Of a DNA stretch of 49,155 bases, positions 14,600 to 24,735 are shown piece after piece. The first letter of the stretch is position 1. Every line of letters begins with the position of its first letter. Below the pieces are notes generated by a model. It did no database searches and was not told the origin of the DNA. It saw nothing but the letters and a program-made list of their open reading frames with translations. The translations under genes and the position numbers were made by a program. Source of the stretch: Methylosinus sp. Ce-a6 (GTDB lineage: Bacteria; Pseudomonadota; Alphaproteobacteria; Rhizobiales; Beijerinckiaceae); contig NZ_BGJX01000026.1 in NCBI RefSeq assembly GCF_009811655.1, positions 1 to 49,155 on the forward strand, written 5' to 3'.

Positions 14600-15858
14600 G
14601 CGAGCGGCGTCCGCTGGTTTCGCTGAGCGCGCTGAAATCGACCCTGGCGGTCGAGAGCTTCGAGCTCGCGCCGCTCGTTCGTCGGGACGCGCGCCGGCGC
14701 ATATGGGAGATCATCGGCGCGTCGCATTGCTCGATCGTCGGCACCTGCCTCACGGTCGCGGAATTGCGCAAGATCGCGAGGCGCACCGGCTTTCTCGGCA
14801 ATGAGGCGCGCTATGGCGACTATCAGATCCATGGCCTCTTCGTCGAGAAAATGCATGAGGAGAATGTCGTCTCCCGCGCGGTGCAGAAGCATCTCGACGC
14901 CAAATATGAAGGCGCGGTCCGCAAGGCCAAGGCGCTCGACGGCGAGGAGGAATTCCTCGACTATTGGGAGAGCGCCGTCGACAATGGTTTCGTTCCGGGC
15001 GCCTATTGGGCTCTGATCGGGCATCCGCGCCTGCCTGCGGGCGTCGAGACGCGCATCTTTGGCGACATTCACATGATGTCGCATCTGAGCGGCGCGGCGC
15101 ATCGCGGCGAGGCGCGCGAGGTCGCCGAGGCGCGACGCGCGAAGTCCGAGATCGCGCGGCGTCTCGCCAATGTCATCGCCGAGCGCAATGACGAGCTCGC
15201 GCGGCTGCGCGGCGAGATCGGCCGGCTCGGCGAAGAGCTTCGCCAAGCGCGCGCGCTTTCGGCGGAATGCGTGAGCCTGCGCCGGGAGATCGACGCGCTG
15301 CGCGCTGAAGAGAGGGGCGACGAGACATTGCGCGAGCTCGCGGCGCTGCGCTGCGCTCATGCCGATCTGCGCGAGGATCATGCGCGTCTCGAACGGCGCC
15401 TGGAGAGGTTGAAAGCGAAAGAGGCGCGTGTCGTCGAGGTCGAGTCGGCGCGGCGAATCGCGCCGCCGGCCGTGACATCCGAGATCGCAATTGCCGCAGA
15501 ATCGCGCGAGAGCGATCTTTGCGGGCGTTGCCTGCTCTATGTCGGCGGGCGGCCGCGCACGGTCTGCCGGCTGCAGCGACTCGTCGCGCGCCGCAACGGC
15601 TCGCTGATTCATCACGACGGCGGCATGGAGGACAATCGCGCCATGTTGAGCGAGCTGGTGCGACGCGCGGATGCGGTGTTCTTTCCCGTCGATTGCGTCA
15701 GCCATCGCGCGGTCGGCGCGGTGAAGAGCCTGTGCGAGAGCCATGGCATTCCCTATTGTCCCTTGCGCAGCGCGAGCGCCTCGGCTTTCGAGAAGGCGAT
15801 CGAGACGTTCGGCGCGCCGGTCGTAGAGGCGCAAGAGGCGCGCGCGGAGCAGGGTTAG
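14596..15858 (+). CDS. DUF2325 domain protein with central coiled coil
   Basis: The 420-residue protein has a C-terminal DUF2325 domain (about 310-410) recognisable by LLYVGGRPRTVCRLQRLVA, HHDGGMEDN, LSELVRRADAVFFPVDCVSH and GIPYCPLRS. The central part (about 185-290) is a strongly charged coiled coil. The N-terminal 160 residues contain CSIVGTCLTVAELRKIARR and a helical segment ending AYWALIGHPRLP. DUF2325 has no established biochemical activity; its Cys and Asp residues suggest metal binding. It overlaps the heme-monooxygenase stop and is followed 10 bases later by a phosphopantetheinyl transferase. Context suggests a role in iron or heme handling (inference). Confidence 0.8.
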   Translation: MSERRPLVSLSALKSTLAVESFELAPLVRRDARRRIWEIIGASHCSIVGTCLTVAELRKIARRTGFLGNEARYGDYQIHGLFVEKMHEENVVSRAVQKHLDAKYEGAVRKAKALDGEEEFLDYWESAVDNGFVPGAYWALIGHPRLPAGVETRIFGDIHMMSHLSGAAHRGEAREVAEARRAKSEIARRLANVIAERNDELARLRGEIGRLGEELRQARALSAECVSLRREIDALRAEERGDETLRELAALRCAHADLREDHARLERRLERLKAKEARVVEVESARRIAPPAVTSEIAIAAESRESDLCGRCLLYVGGRPRTVCRLQRLVARRNGSLIHHDGGMEDNRAMLSELVRRADAVFFPVDCVSHRAVGAVKSLCESHGIPYCPLRSASASAFEKAIETFGAPVVEAQEARAEQG

Positions 15859-15868
15859 AGGAGGGCGG

Positions 15869-16519
15869 GTGACGAGACGAAGGTTTCCCATAGTCGGCGA
15901 AGGTCGGATCGAGGTCATGCGGCTCGATCTCGACCTTGCCGCGCCTTGGGACGACGCCGATTGGGGCGTGCTTACCGCGGAGGAGCGGGAGCGCGCGCTG
16001 CGTTTTCTGCGACATGAGGATCGGCTGCGCATGATCGCGACGCGCGCCGCATTGCGTCGCCTGCTCGGCGAGAGGATCGGCGTCGCGCCGGCGGATTTGC
16101 GCTTCGAGGCCGGGCTTCACGGCAAGCCGCGCCTCGCGGAAGGCGGATTGGAGTTCAATGTCTCGCATTCGGGCGCTCATGCGCTCATCGCGATCGCTGA
16201 GCATCTGCCCGTCGGCGTCGACATCGAGCGCATGGACGAGACGGCGGATGTCGCTGGCCTCGCATCGATCGCATTGACGCCGCAGGAGCGCGACGCGATC
16301 GACGTCGCCGGCTTTTTCGAGCGCTGGGTCGCCAAGGAGGCCGCGTTGAAGGCGCTGGGGCTCGGCATAGGCGAGAAATTGCAGGCTTTCTCGGTCTGGC
16401 CGGGGCAGGGCGATCTCTTTGAATTGCGCCATGCGGAGACGGAGTGGGGCGATCTTCGCGCCGCGCGCCTCGAGGCGCCGCCGGGCTATGCGGCGGCGCT
16501 CGCCTGGAGGGCGCCCTAG
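15869..16519 (+). CDS. 4'-phosphopantetheinyl transferase, Sfp type
   Basis: The 216-residue protein transfers phosphopantetheine from CoA to carrier-protein serines. The Sfp/EntD signatures are FNVSHSGAHALIAI, VGVDIERMDE (Mg-binding Asp and Glu) and FFERWVAKEAALKALGLG (the W-x-x-KEA motif). HGKPRL before FNVSHS is also typical. Sfp-type enzymes serve nonribosomal peptide or polyketide systems and sometimes fatty-acid ACP. The start is a GTG at 15869 preceded by GAGGAGGG; no ATG fits. It is the third gene of the operon with the heme monooxygenase and DUF2325 protein. A siderophore link is a speculation. Its stop codon overlaps the family A repeat at 16519. Confidence 0.92.
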   Translation: MTRRRFPIVGEGRIEVMRLDLDLAAPWDDADWGVLTAEERERALRFLRHEDRLRMIATRAALRRLLGERIGVAPADLRFEAGLHGKPRLAEGGLEFNVSHSGAHALIAIAEHLPVGVDIERMDETADVAGLASIALTPQERDAIDVAGFFERWVAKEAALKALGLGIGEKLQAFSVWPGQGDLFELRHAETEWGDLRAARLEAPPGYAAALAWRAP

Positions 16520-16618
16520 CGTTTCCAGCCGAAGTGGACGCCGCTTCGGCGTCGGAAACGCGTTGAAACAAAGATCTAGAATCTCTCCGTGTTTCAATGA
16601 AGCACGGAGAGATTCTAG
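16519..16618 (+). repeat. Composite palindromic repeat, family A + B (copy 3)
   Basis: Family A spans 16519-16561 and family B spans 16576-16618 (CTAGAATCTCTCCGTG... with CTAG ends and arms that match except one G-T pair). It fills the whole gap between the convergent phosphopantetheinyl transferase and DUF255 genes. Its first base is the last base of the former's TAG stop. Confidence 0.9.
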
Positions 16619-16619
16619 C

Positions 16620-18644
<2,025 letters not shown>

Positions 18645-18781
18645 TGTCGTCTCTCTCGTCGGAGGGCGCGTCGCGCGTTGCATGTCGGGCGCCAGCGGCA
18701 AGGGCGCAAAAGCGACAAAATCCCCGGCACGCGCTTTGCGTCGCTGTGCCGCAAAAGGCCTGATGGCTCGGGAGCTGAACG

Positions 18782-20392
18782 ATGCTGGACGTTGTGATTG
18801 TCGGAGGCGGAGCCTGCGGCTTGGCGCTGGCGCGCGGCCTCGCCGTGGCGGGGGTGAATTTCGCGCTCTATGAGGCGCGTCCGCGACTCGGCGGCCGCGT
18901 TTTGTCGGTCGAGGACAAAGCCTCGGGACTGCGCGTGGATCTCGGGCCGACCTGGTTCTGGCCGGCCACGCAGCCGACCATCGCCGCCCTGGTGAAGGAG
19001 CTCGGGCTCACGGATTTTCCGCAATATGATCCGGGCACGGCGCTGCTGCTCGCTTTCGGCGACAAGAAGCCCGAGACGCGCATGACGCCCGATCTCCATT
19101 CCGGCGCGCGCCGCCTCGATGGCGGCATGGCCTCGCTGATCGAGGCCCTGGCGGCGGCGATTCCGCCGGAGGCGATCCATCTCTCCTCGGCTCTGCGCGC
19201 CATCTCCGATCGCGGCGATCATGTCGAGCTTTCCTTCGAGACGGAAGGCGGAACCGAGACGGTGACGGCGAAGCGGGCGGTGCTCGCCGTTCCGCCGCGT
19301 CTGCTCGCGGAGCATCTCGCCTTCGCGCCGGAGCTCGACGCTCTGAGCCGCAACGCGATGCGCAGCGCGCCGACCTGGATGGCGGCGCAAGCCAAGGCCG
19401 TCGTCGGCTTTTCCGGCCCTCCCGCTTGGCGCGCGGAAGGCCATTCCGGCAATGCTTTCGCCACCCATGAGCAGGCGGTGCTGGGCGAAATCTTCGACGC
19501 CTGCGACGCGACGGGCGAGCGCGCGGCGGTCGGCGGCTTCTTCGCGCTCTCGGCGGAGCTGCGCGAAGCCTTCGGCGGCGGCATGCCCATGCTCATCGAC
19601 AGCCAATTCGTCCAATTGTTCGGCAAGTCGCTCGAGGCCGGCGGCGAGCAGCATATACAGGATTGGGCGCGCGAGCCCTTCACCTGCGCGACGATCGATC
19701 TGACGCCGCCCTCGGAGCATCCCGATTATGGCGATCCGCTGCTGCGGCAAGCGTTCTGGGAGGGCAAGCTCTATCTCGGCGGCACGGAGACCGCGCGCGA
19801 GGGCGGCGGCTATCTCGAGGGCGCGCTGGTCGCGGCGGAGCGCATCCGGCGGCGCCTTCTCGACCAGAAGGAGACGTCGATGATAATTTCCAGCGAAGGC
19901 GCCTCGGGCGAGGCGCTGAACGAAGCCAGCCTGGCGCGCTTCCGCGAATGGGTGAACGCCAAGCGCGCGCCGACTTTCGCCAGCTATCGGCAGCGGCTCA
20001 ATTTCGGCCTTTCCAACGGCCAGCGCGAGCAGATCACCCAGCGCGCCATGCTCGGCGCGATGGAGGCGGCGCTGAAGGAGGCGCTCGCCGTGCTCGAGAG
20101 CCTTCCCTTCGACCATTCGGTCGTCGCGGTGGACAAGGGGCGGTCCGATCTGACGCCGCTCGTGCAAAAGTCCTTCGACGGCTTCATCCAGGAGCTGCTC
20201 GACGGCGTCATCGATTACAACCGCACGTCCTGCGCGCTCTCCAATTTCCCCGAGGAGCACAAGCCGTCGAAGGATTATCTCAATGTCACGCTGCTCGACA
20301 TAGCGGCGGCGTGGAAGGAGTTCTCGCTCGACGCCAATCAGATACTGCTCGACAAGAAGGTCGCCGATCAGCAGGCGACGCGCAGTCTCTGA
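18782..20392 (+). CDS. Flavin monoamine oxidase fused to an unidentified helical domain
   Basis: Residues 1-365 are an FAD-dependent amine oxidase: VVIVGGGACGLALARGL (dinucleotide-binding), the GGRV motif in RPRLGGRVLS, LDGGMASLIEALAA, and a C-terminal FAD loop KLYLGGTETAREGGGYLEGALVAAERI. Substrate is unknown. The frame then continues without a stop into 170 residues (from MIISSEGASGEA) that are acidic, helical and have no membrane segment or motif I recognise. At the junction, AAGGAG (19868-19873) lies six bases before an in-frame ATG (19880). So the C-terminal part could also be made alone. Family members normally end near the FAD loop. The fusion may be real, or a stop may have been lost. 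Confidence 0.82.
   Translation: MLDVVIVGGGACGLALARGLAVAGVNFALYEARPRLGGRVLSVEDKASGLRVDLGPTWFWPATQPTIAALVKELGLTDFPQYDPGTALLLAFGDKKPETRMTPDLHSGARRLDGGMASLIEALAAAIPPEAIHLSSALRAISDRGDHVELSFETEGGTETVTAKRAVLAVPPRLLAEHLAFAPELDALSRNAMRSAPTWMAAQAKAVVGFSGPPAWRAEGHSGNAFATHEQAVLGEIFDACDATGERAAVGGFFALSAELREAFGGGMPMLIDSQFVQLFGKSLEAGGEQHIQDWAREPFTCATIDLTPPSEHPDYGDPLLRQAFWEGKLYLGGTETAREGGGYLEGALVAAERIRRRLLDQKETSMIISSEGASGEALNEASLARFREWVNAKRAPTFASYRQRLNFGLSNGQREQITQRAMLGAMEAALKEALAVLESLPFDHSVVAVDKGRSDLTPLVQKSFDGFIQELLDGVIDYNRTSCALSNFPEEHKPSKDYLNVTLLDIAAAWKEFSLDANQILLDKKVADQQATRSL
19880..20392 (+). CDS. Possible independently translated C-terminal domain (170 residues)
   Basis: An ATG with a perfectly spaced AAGGAG opens in frame inside the amine-oxidase gene. 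The 170-residue product is helical and includes AMLGAMEAALKEALAVLESLPFDHSVVAVDKGRSDL and VQKSFDGFIQELLDGVIDYNRTS. I do not recognise it. It is annotated as an alternative product, because the sequence alone cannot show whether it is made as a fusion, separately or both. Confidence 0.45.
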   Translation: MIISSEGASGEALNEASLARFREWVNAKRAPTFASYRQRLNFGLSNGQREQITQRAMLGAMEAALKEALAVLESLPFDHSVVAVDKGRSDLTPLVQKSFDGFIQELLDGVIDYNRTSCALSNFPEEHKPSKDYLNVTLLDIAAAWKEFSLDANQILLDKKVADQQATRSL

Positions 20393-20628
20393 TAGCCGAC
20401 AAACGCGCCCCAGCCATCGAAGACCGCCGCGTTCACGAGACAGCCGTTGCGGGCGTAGACGTAAGGATAGGGCGCCGGATATCGGTAGAGATAGGAGTAG
20501 GGGGCGGCGGCGAGGAGCCCGACCCGATCGGGAACGAAGAAGCCGTCGGCCTGCGCATAGGCGGGGACCGACGGCGCCGACGAAAGCGCGGCCGCGAGTC
20601 CGACCGCCGCGAAGCGTTGAATTGTCAC
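20368..20628 (-). CDS. Small secreted protein, Tyr/Pro-rich
   Basis: The 86-residue protein starts with a signal peptide (IQRFAAVGLAAALSSAPSVPAYA, cleavage before QADGFF). The mature part contains SYLYRYPAPYPYVYARNGCLVNAAVFDGWG with two Cys (including the final residue) and many Tyr/Pro. GGAG lies seven bases before the GTG at 20628, so that start is preferred to the TTG at 20634. Its 3' end overlaps the amine-oxidase 3' end by 25 bases on the opposite strand. Small Tyr/Pro-rich exported proteins of this look are common in Hyphomicrobiales, with no known function. Confidence 0.7.
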   Translation of the reverse strand: MTIQRFAAVGLAAALSSAPSVPAYAQADGFFVPDRVGLLAAAPYSYLYRYPAPYPYVYARNGCLVNAAVFDGWGAFVGYQRLRVAC

Positions 20629-20733
20629 CTGCAATCTCCATTCGAAATACGAGAAGTCTGGAAAAAGCCGAAGCGCGAATCGACCGGTCGAGATTTTTAA
20701 CGCATCGCGGCGAAGTCTGTCGATCCACGAGAT

Positions 20734-21135
20734 TCAACCGCGCGGGCGCGGCTGCTGTTCGCTTGCTTGCGTCTGCTGCTCGTCCCAATAGGGACGCGCA
20801 TGATAATGCTCGTGGACCCGCTTTTCCCAGTCGCGATCGCTCCAACTGTCGTCGCTGAACTCCGGCGCGTCTTGCAGCTGCTGCTCGACAATGTCGGCGA
20901 CATAGCCTTCGCGCTCGCTGTCATAGGAGAGAGAGTTCCACGGCAGCGGATAATGGCTGTGGCCGAGGCCGAGGAAGCCGCCGAAGCTCATCACGGCGTA
21001 GCGCACGCGGCCCGAGACCTTGTCGATCATCAGATGGTCGATCTCGCCGAGCTCATTGCCGAGGCGATCGAAAACCGTGGCGCCCGCGACGTCCTCGCTC
21101 GAGACCAGATTGAAGTCCGGATTGGCGCTCGCCAT
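20734..21135 (-). CDS. PRC-barrel domain protein
   Basis: The 133-residue protein has a PRC-barrel beta domain (about 8-75: LVSSEDVAGATVFDRLGNELGEIDHLMIDKVSGRVRYAVMSFGGFLGLG), then HYPLPWNSLSYDSEREGYVADI and a charged tail rich in Asp, Trp, Gln and Pro. PRC barrels mediate protein contacts or RNA-maturation and photosynthetic functions; stand-alone ones of this form are often stress-related and of unknown role. AAGGAG lies 7 bases before the ATG at 21135; an in-frame ATG at 21174 has no such site. It is monocistronic. Confidence 0.9.
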   Translation of the reverse strand: MASANPDFNLVSSEDVAGATVFDRLGNELGEIDHLMIDKVSGRVRYAVMSFGGFLGLGHSHYPLPWNSLSYDSEREGYVADIVEQQLQDAPEFSDDSWSDRDWEKRVHEHYHARPYWDEQQTQASEQQPRPRG

Positions 21136-21224
21136 TGTCAGCTCCTTTGTGGGGGCTCGATCGTCCCGAAGCAACGCGGAGCCGCGCGAAAGGTTCCGTC
21201 ACGCTGTGAACGCGGCGCCGCGTT

Positions 21225-23528
21225 TCAGCCTTTCACCGTGAGCGGATGCTCCCGCACGTCCGGATCGAAGACGAGCGACACTTGGACGTCGCCGATCGTG
21301 CGCAGCACATGCAGCGAGATGGCCGAGCGCACGTCTTGCCGCAGCGCCAGATCGACGCGCGCCTCCCCGAGCGAGAGATCGCGTATGACGATCTCGCCCG
21401 CCGAGGGAGGCACGGCCGGATTGACGAGGCGGATCTGTCGCGCCTTGTGATCGAATTCGAGACCGAGCATCGTCTGGATGAAGAGGAAGGGCGCGCTCGC
21501 CGCCCAGGCCTGCGGCGAGCAGGCGGCGGGATAGAGCGTCGGACCGCGCCCGCGCCGGCGCCGAAAGCCGCAATAGAGCTCTGGAATGCGGCGCGCCTCC
21601 ATATAGCTCGCCGCGCGCGTCAGCGAATCGAAAACCGCGGCGACCTCGTCCTTGAAGCCGTAGCGGCCGAAGCCATGCGCGATGAGCGCATTGTCATGCG
21701 GCCAGATGGAGCCGTTGTGATAGGACATGGGATTGTAGCGGCTCTCGCCGCGCGCCACGGTGCGCAAGCCCCAGCCGGAAAAAAATGCGGAGTCGAGCAG
21801 GCCTTCGGCGACTCTCTGCGCGCGATCCGGCTGCGCTATCCCCGCATAGAGCGCATGTCCCGCATTGCTCGTGCGCACCTTGCATTGCTTCTTCTCGCCG
21901 TCGAGCGCCAGCGCATAGGTTCCGATCTCCTCGCACCAGAACGCGTCCTCGAAGCGCGCGCGCAGGGTCTCGGCGGCGCGCGTCAGCTCCTTCGCGCGAT
22001 CGTCGAGGCCGAGCTCGCGCGCGCAATGGGCGGCGAGACGCCGCGCGGCATAGACATAGGCCTGCGCCTCGACGAGCGCGATCGGCCCTTCGGCGAGACG
22101 CCCGTCGGCGTGGAACACGGAATCGTGCGAATCCTTCCAGCCCTGATTGCGCAGGCCCTGGTCCGTATGGCGCGCATATTCGACGAACCCGTCGCCGTCC
22201 GGATCGCCGGGCCCGTCGATCCAGGCGAGCGCGCGCTCGATCGCCGGCCAGAGCTCGGAGACGAGCGCATAATCGCCCGTGCGCCGGGCGTAATAGCCGG
22301 CGAGCACGACGAACAGAGGCGTCGAGTCCACCGATCCGTAATAGAGGCCGAAAGGCACTTCGCCGAGCGCGGCCATTTCGCCGTCGCGCATCTCGTGCAA
22401 AATCTTGCCCGGCTCGCTATCGGCGCGCGCGTCGACATCATCGGCCTGATGGGCGGCGAGGCGCTTCAGCACGCCGACCGCGATCGAAGGATCGAACCAC
22501 AGCATCTGCAGGGCGGTGATGATTCCGTCGCGTCCGAACGTCGTCGAATACCAGGGAATGCCTGCATAAGGATAGCGACCTTCCGGCGTCTTGGTGAGCA
22601 GCATTCGCACATCCGCGGTCGAGCGCCAGAGAATCTGGTTGAGCGTCGGATCAGCGGTCTCGACATGCGCGCTCTGGATGGTGGTCGCCTTCAATTCGCG
22701 ATGCAGGCCGGTGAGGCCGTTGAAGAAGGATTGCGTCGATTTCGGCAAGCGTCCGCGGCTCGCCGCGGTGAGAAAGATCGTCTGCGCCTGACGCGGCGCG
22801 AGCCGTAGCGAATAGGTGGCGAGGCTGTCGATGAGCAGCGACGGATCGGGCTCGAAGGAGAGCGCCGTCTCGCGCAGCGCGCCGTCGAGGCCGCGATAAT
22901 AGAGCGCGACGGCGCTGGCCGCGAGAAGCTGCGTCCATGCGCGTCCGCGCCGCGCCCGCCGCACGCCGCGCACCTCGAATATGTCGGCGAAATCATTGGC
23001 GAAGCCGATCGACAGATTGAGTCGAACCTCCTCGGCGCTCTGATTGGAGATTTCGAGCCGCTCGCGCAGCGAGCCGTCCTTCAGATAGAGCGTGCGCGAG
23101 ACATAGACGGAATCCTTGAGCAGAGCGATCTTGTCGTCGCGAAAAATATCCGGATTGGTGAGATCGACGTAGAAGCTCAGATTGTCGTCGCGCAGCGCCG
23201 AGTCGAGCAGCAGCGGCTGCGCCCCTTCGATCAGCAGCTCGAGATGCGAGAGATAGCGGGTATCGTGATCGAAGAGCCCATCCGGCCCGCCTGCGGTCGC
23301 GCCTATGTCGCCATGGCTGTCGAAGACGGCGAATGTGTCGTCGTGCTTCAGCGTCCGGCGCGGCCGCGATGGCGGGCCGGTCGCCGGTATATAGAATTGC
23401 AGCTCATGCGCCTGTGGCGTGTCGCCGCCCGCCTCGGGCGGCGCTCCGGCGGCCGGAGCCGCGACGTCTTCGCCGTTCGAGCTAGGGCGTGGGATAGGGG
23501 TGGTCCGGTTCGATTGTGTCCTCGACAT
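21225..23528 (-). CDS. Amylo-alpha-1,6-glucosidase-like (glycogen debranching) protein
   Basis: The 767-residue protein has the N-terminal glycogen-debranching domain (about 70-280: DTFAVFDSHGDIG, GLFDHDTRYLSHLELLIEG, SRTLYLKDGSLRERLEISN) and a C-terminal (alpha/alpha)6 GH63/GH133-like catalytic barrel. PYAGIPWYSTTFGRDGIITALQML, YGSVDSTPLFVVLAGYY, NQGWKDSHDSVFHADG and SYHNGSIWPHDNALIAHG are characteristic, with acidic residues placed as in debranching-type enzymes. Many alphaproteobacterial relatives are annotated this way, but their true substrate is not known. The ATG at 23528 makes a 47-base overlap with the upstream glycosyltransferase, so the two form a coupled pair. No signal peptide. 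Confidence 0.88.
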   Translation of the reverse strand: MSRTQSNRTTPIPRPSSNGEDVAAPAAGAPPEAGGDTPQAHELQFYIPATGPPSRPRRTLKHDDTFAVFDSHGDIGATAGGPDGLFDHDTRYLSHLELLIEGAQPLLLDSALRDDNLSFYVDLTNPDIFRDDKIALLKDSVYVSRTLYLKDGSLRERLEISNQSAEEVRLNLSIGFANDFADIFEVRGVRRARRGRAWTQLLAASAVALYYRGLDGALRETALSFEPDPSLLIDSLATYSLRLAPRQAQTIFLTAASRGRLPKSTQSFFNGLTGLHRELKATTIQSAHVETADPTLNQILWRSTADVRMLLTKTPEGRYPYAGIPWYSTTFGRDGIITALQMLWFDPSIAVGVLKRLAAHQADDVDARADSEPGKILHEMRDGEMAALGEVPFGLYYGSVDSTPLFVVLAGYYARRTGDYALVSELWPAIERALAWIDGPGDPDGDGFVEYARHTDQGLRNQGWKDSHDSVFHADGRLAEGPIALVEAQAYVYAARRLAAHCARELGLDDRAKELTRAAETLRARFEDAFWCEEIGTYALALDGEKKQCKVRTSNAGHALYAGIAQPDRAQRVAEGLLDSAFFSGWGLRTVARGESRYNPMSYHNGSIWPHDNALIAHGFGRYGFKDEVAAVFDSLTRAASYMEARRIPELYCGFRRRRGRGPTLYPAACSPQAWAASAPFLFIQTMLGLEFDHKARQIRLVNPAVPPSAGEIVIRDLSLGEARVDLALRQDVRSAISLHVLRTIGDVQVSLVFDPDVREHPLTVKG

Positions 23529-24669
23529 GTTCGTTGAAATAGGTCGGCGGAACGACAATGGGACGAGCGCGCAGCTCTGCGGGCGCAGGATCACGCAACA
23601 GCCGGCGATAGATCGCGACATATTCTTTCGCCATGCGCGCGGCGGAAAAGCGCGCCTCGAAGCTCCGCCGGACGCGGCCGCGATCGAGCGAGAGCAGGCG
23701 GTCGAAGCGTTGAATCGCCTCCTCGACGCTGTCGACGAGGCAGCCGGTGACGCCTTCCTCGACGATCTCCGGCGCCGAGCCGCGTCGAAAGGCCAGCACG
23801 GGCGTGCCGCAGGCCATCGCCTCGATCATCACCAGGCCGAAGGGCTCCGGCCATTCGATCGGAAACAGCAGCGCGCGCGCGTCGCCGAGAAAGCGGCATT
23901 TGCGGCGGTCGTCGATCTCGCCGACGAATGTGACGTCGGGAGGAGACAGCAGCGGCTCGATCACGTCGTGAAAATAGGCCCTGTCCGGAACGTCGACCTT
24001 GGCTGCGATCTCGAGCGGCAGGCCGACGGCCTTGGCGATGGCGATCGCATTGGCGAGCCCCTTCTCCGGCGAGACGCGGCCGAGAAAGGCGAGATAATCG
24101 CCTTTTGGACGAAGCGTCGGCGCGAGCAGATCGAGCGGCAGGCCGTTCGAGACGGTTCCGACGAAATTGGCGTGGGGAATGGGCTCGCGCTGCGCGTTCG
24201 AGATGGAGACGAGCGGCATTTCCGGAAAACCGGCGTAGAGGCGTTCGAAATCCGGCAGATCCTGGCGCCCGTGCAGCGTCGTCAGCGTATGGGCGGCGAT
24301 GTCGCGAAACAGCGGGAAATGAAGATGGTCGACATGAAAATGCAGAATGTCGAATTGCGACGCCATGCGCCGCGCGCGATCGACCATCAGCAGATAGGAG
24401 GGCGTCGGATCCACGCCGCCCTTTTGGCGCAGCGGCAGATCGCTGCAGCAGACGAGGCGCGCGGAGGTCGCCGAGCCGCCGCTCGCGAACAGAGTGACCT
24501 CATGGCCCTGCGCGACGAGCTCTTCCGTGAGATAGGAGACGATGCGCTCCGTGCCGCCATAGAGGCGAGGCGGAACGCTTTCGATCAGCGGCGCGATCTG
24601 CGCGATCTTGAGAGGCTGCGGACGCGTCCATTCGATCGGGTCGCGCCATTGCGGCGACATGTTGTTCAT
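23482..24669 (-). CDS. Glycosyltransferase, family 4 (GT-B)
   Basis: The 395-residue protein has the GT-B fold. The N-terminal donor/acceptor domain includes RLYGGTERIVSYLTEELVAQGHEVTLFASG. The C-terminal domain has LAFLGRVSPEKGLANAI and the E-x7-E motif in WPEPFGLVMIEAMACGTPVLAFRRGSAPEIVEEGVTG. The acceptor is unknown. It overlaps the debranching-type glycosidase gene by 47 bases, which suggests that the two act on the same storage or exported glucan, possibly trehalose or glycogen-like. There is no membrane segment. Confidence 0.9.
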   Translation of the reverse strand: MNNMSPQWRDPIEWTRPQPLKIAQIAPLIESVPPRLYGGTERIVSYLTEELVAQGHEVTLFASGGSATSARLVCCSDLPLRQKGGVDPTPSYLLMVDRARRMASQFDILHFHVDHLHFPLFRDIAAHTLTTLHGRQDLPDFERLYAGFPEMPLVSISNAQREPIPHANFVGTVSNGLPLDLLAPTLRPKGDYLAFLGRVSPEKGLANAIAIAKAVGLPLEIAAKVDVPDRAYFHDVIEPLLSPPDVTFVGEIDDRRKCRFLGDARALLFPIEWPEPFGLVMIEAMACGTPVLAFRRGSAPEIVEEGVTGCLVDSVEEAIQRFDRLLSLDRGRVRRSFEARFSAARMAKEYVAIYRRLLRDPAPAELRARPIVVPPTYFNEHVEDTIEPDHPYPTP

Positions 24670-24735
24670 TTCGAGAAACCGGCCCGCTCCCCGTAATGAT
24701 CAACGTTCGGCGCGCCTCATGGTTCCTCGCGCGTG

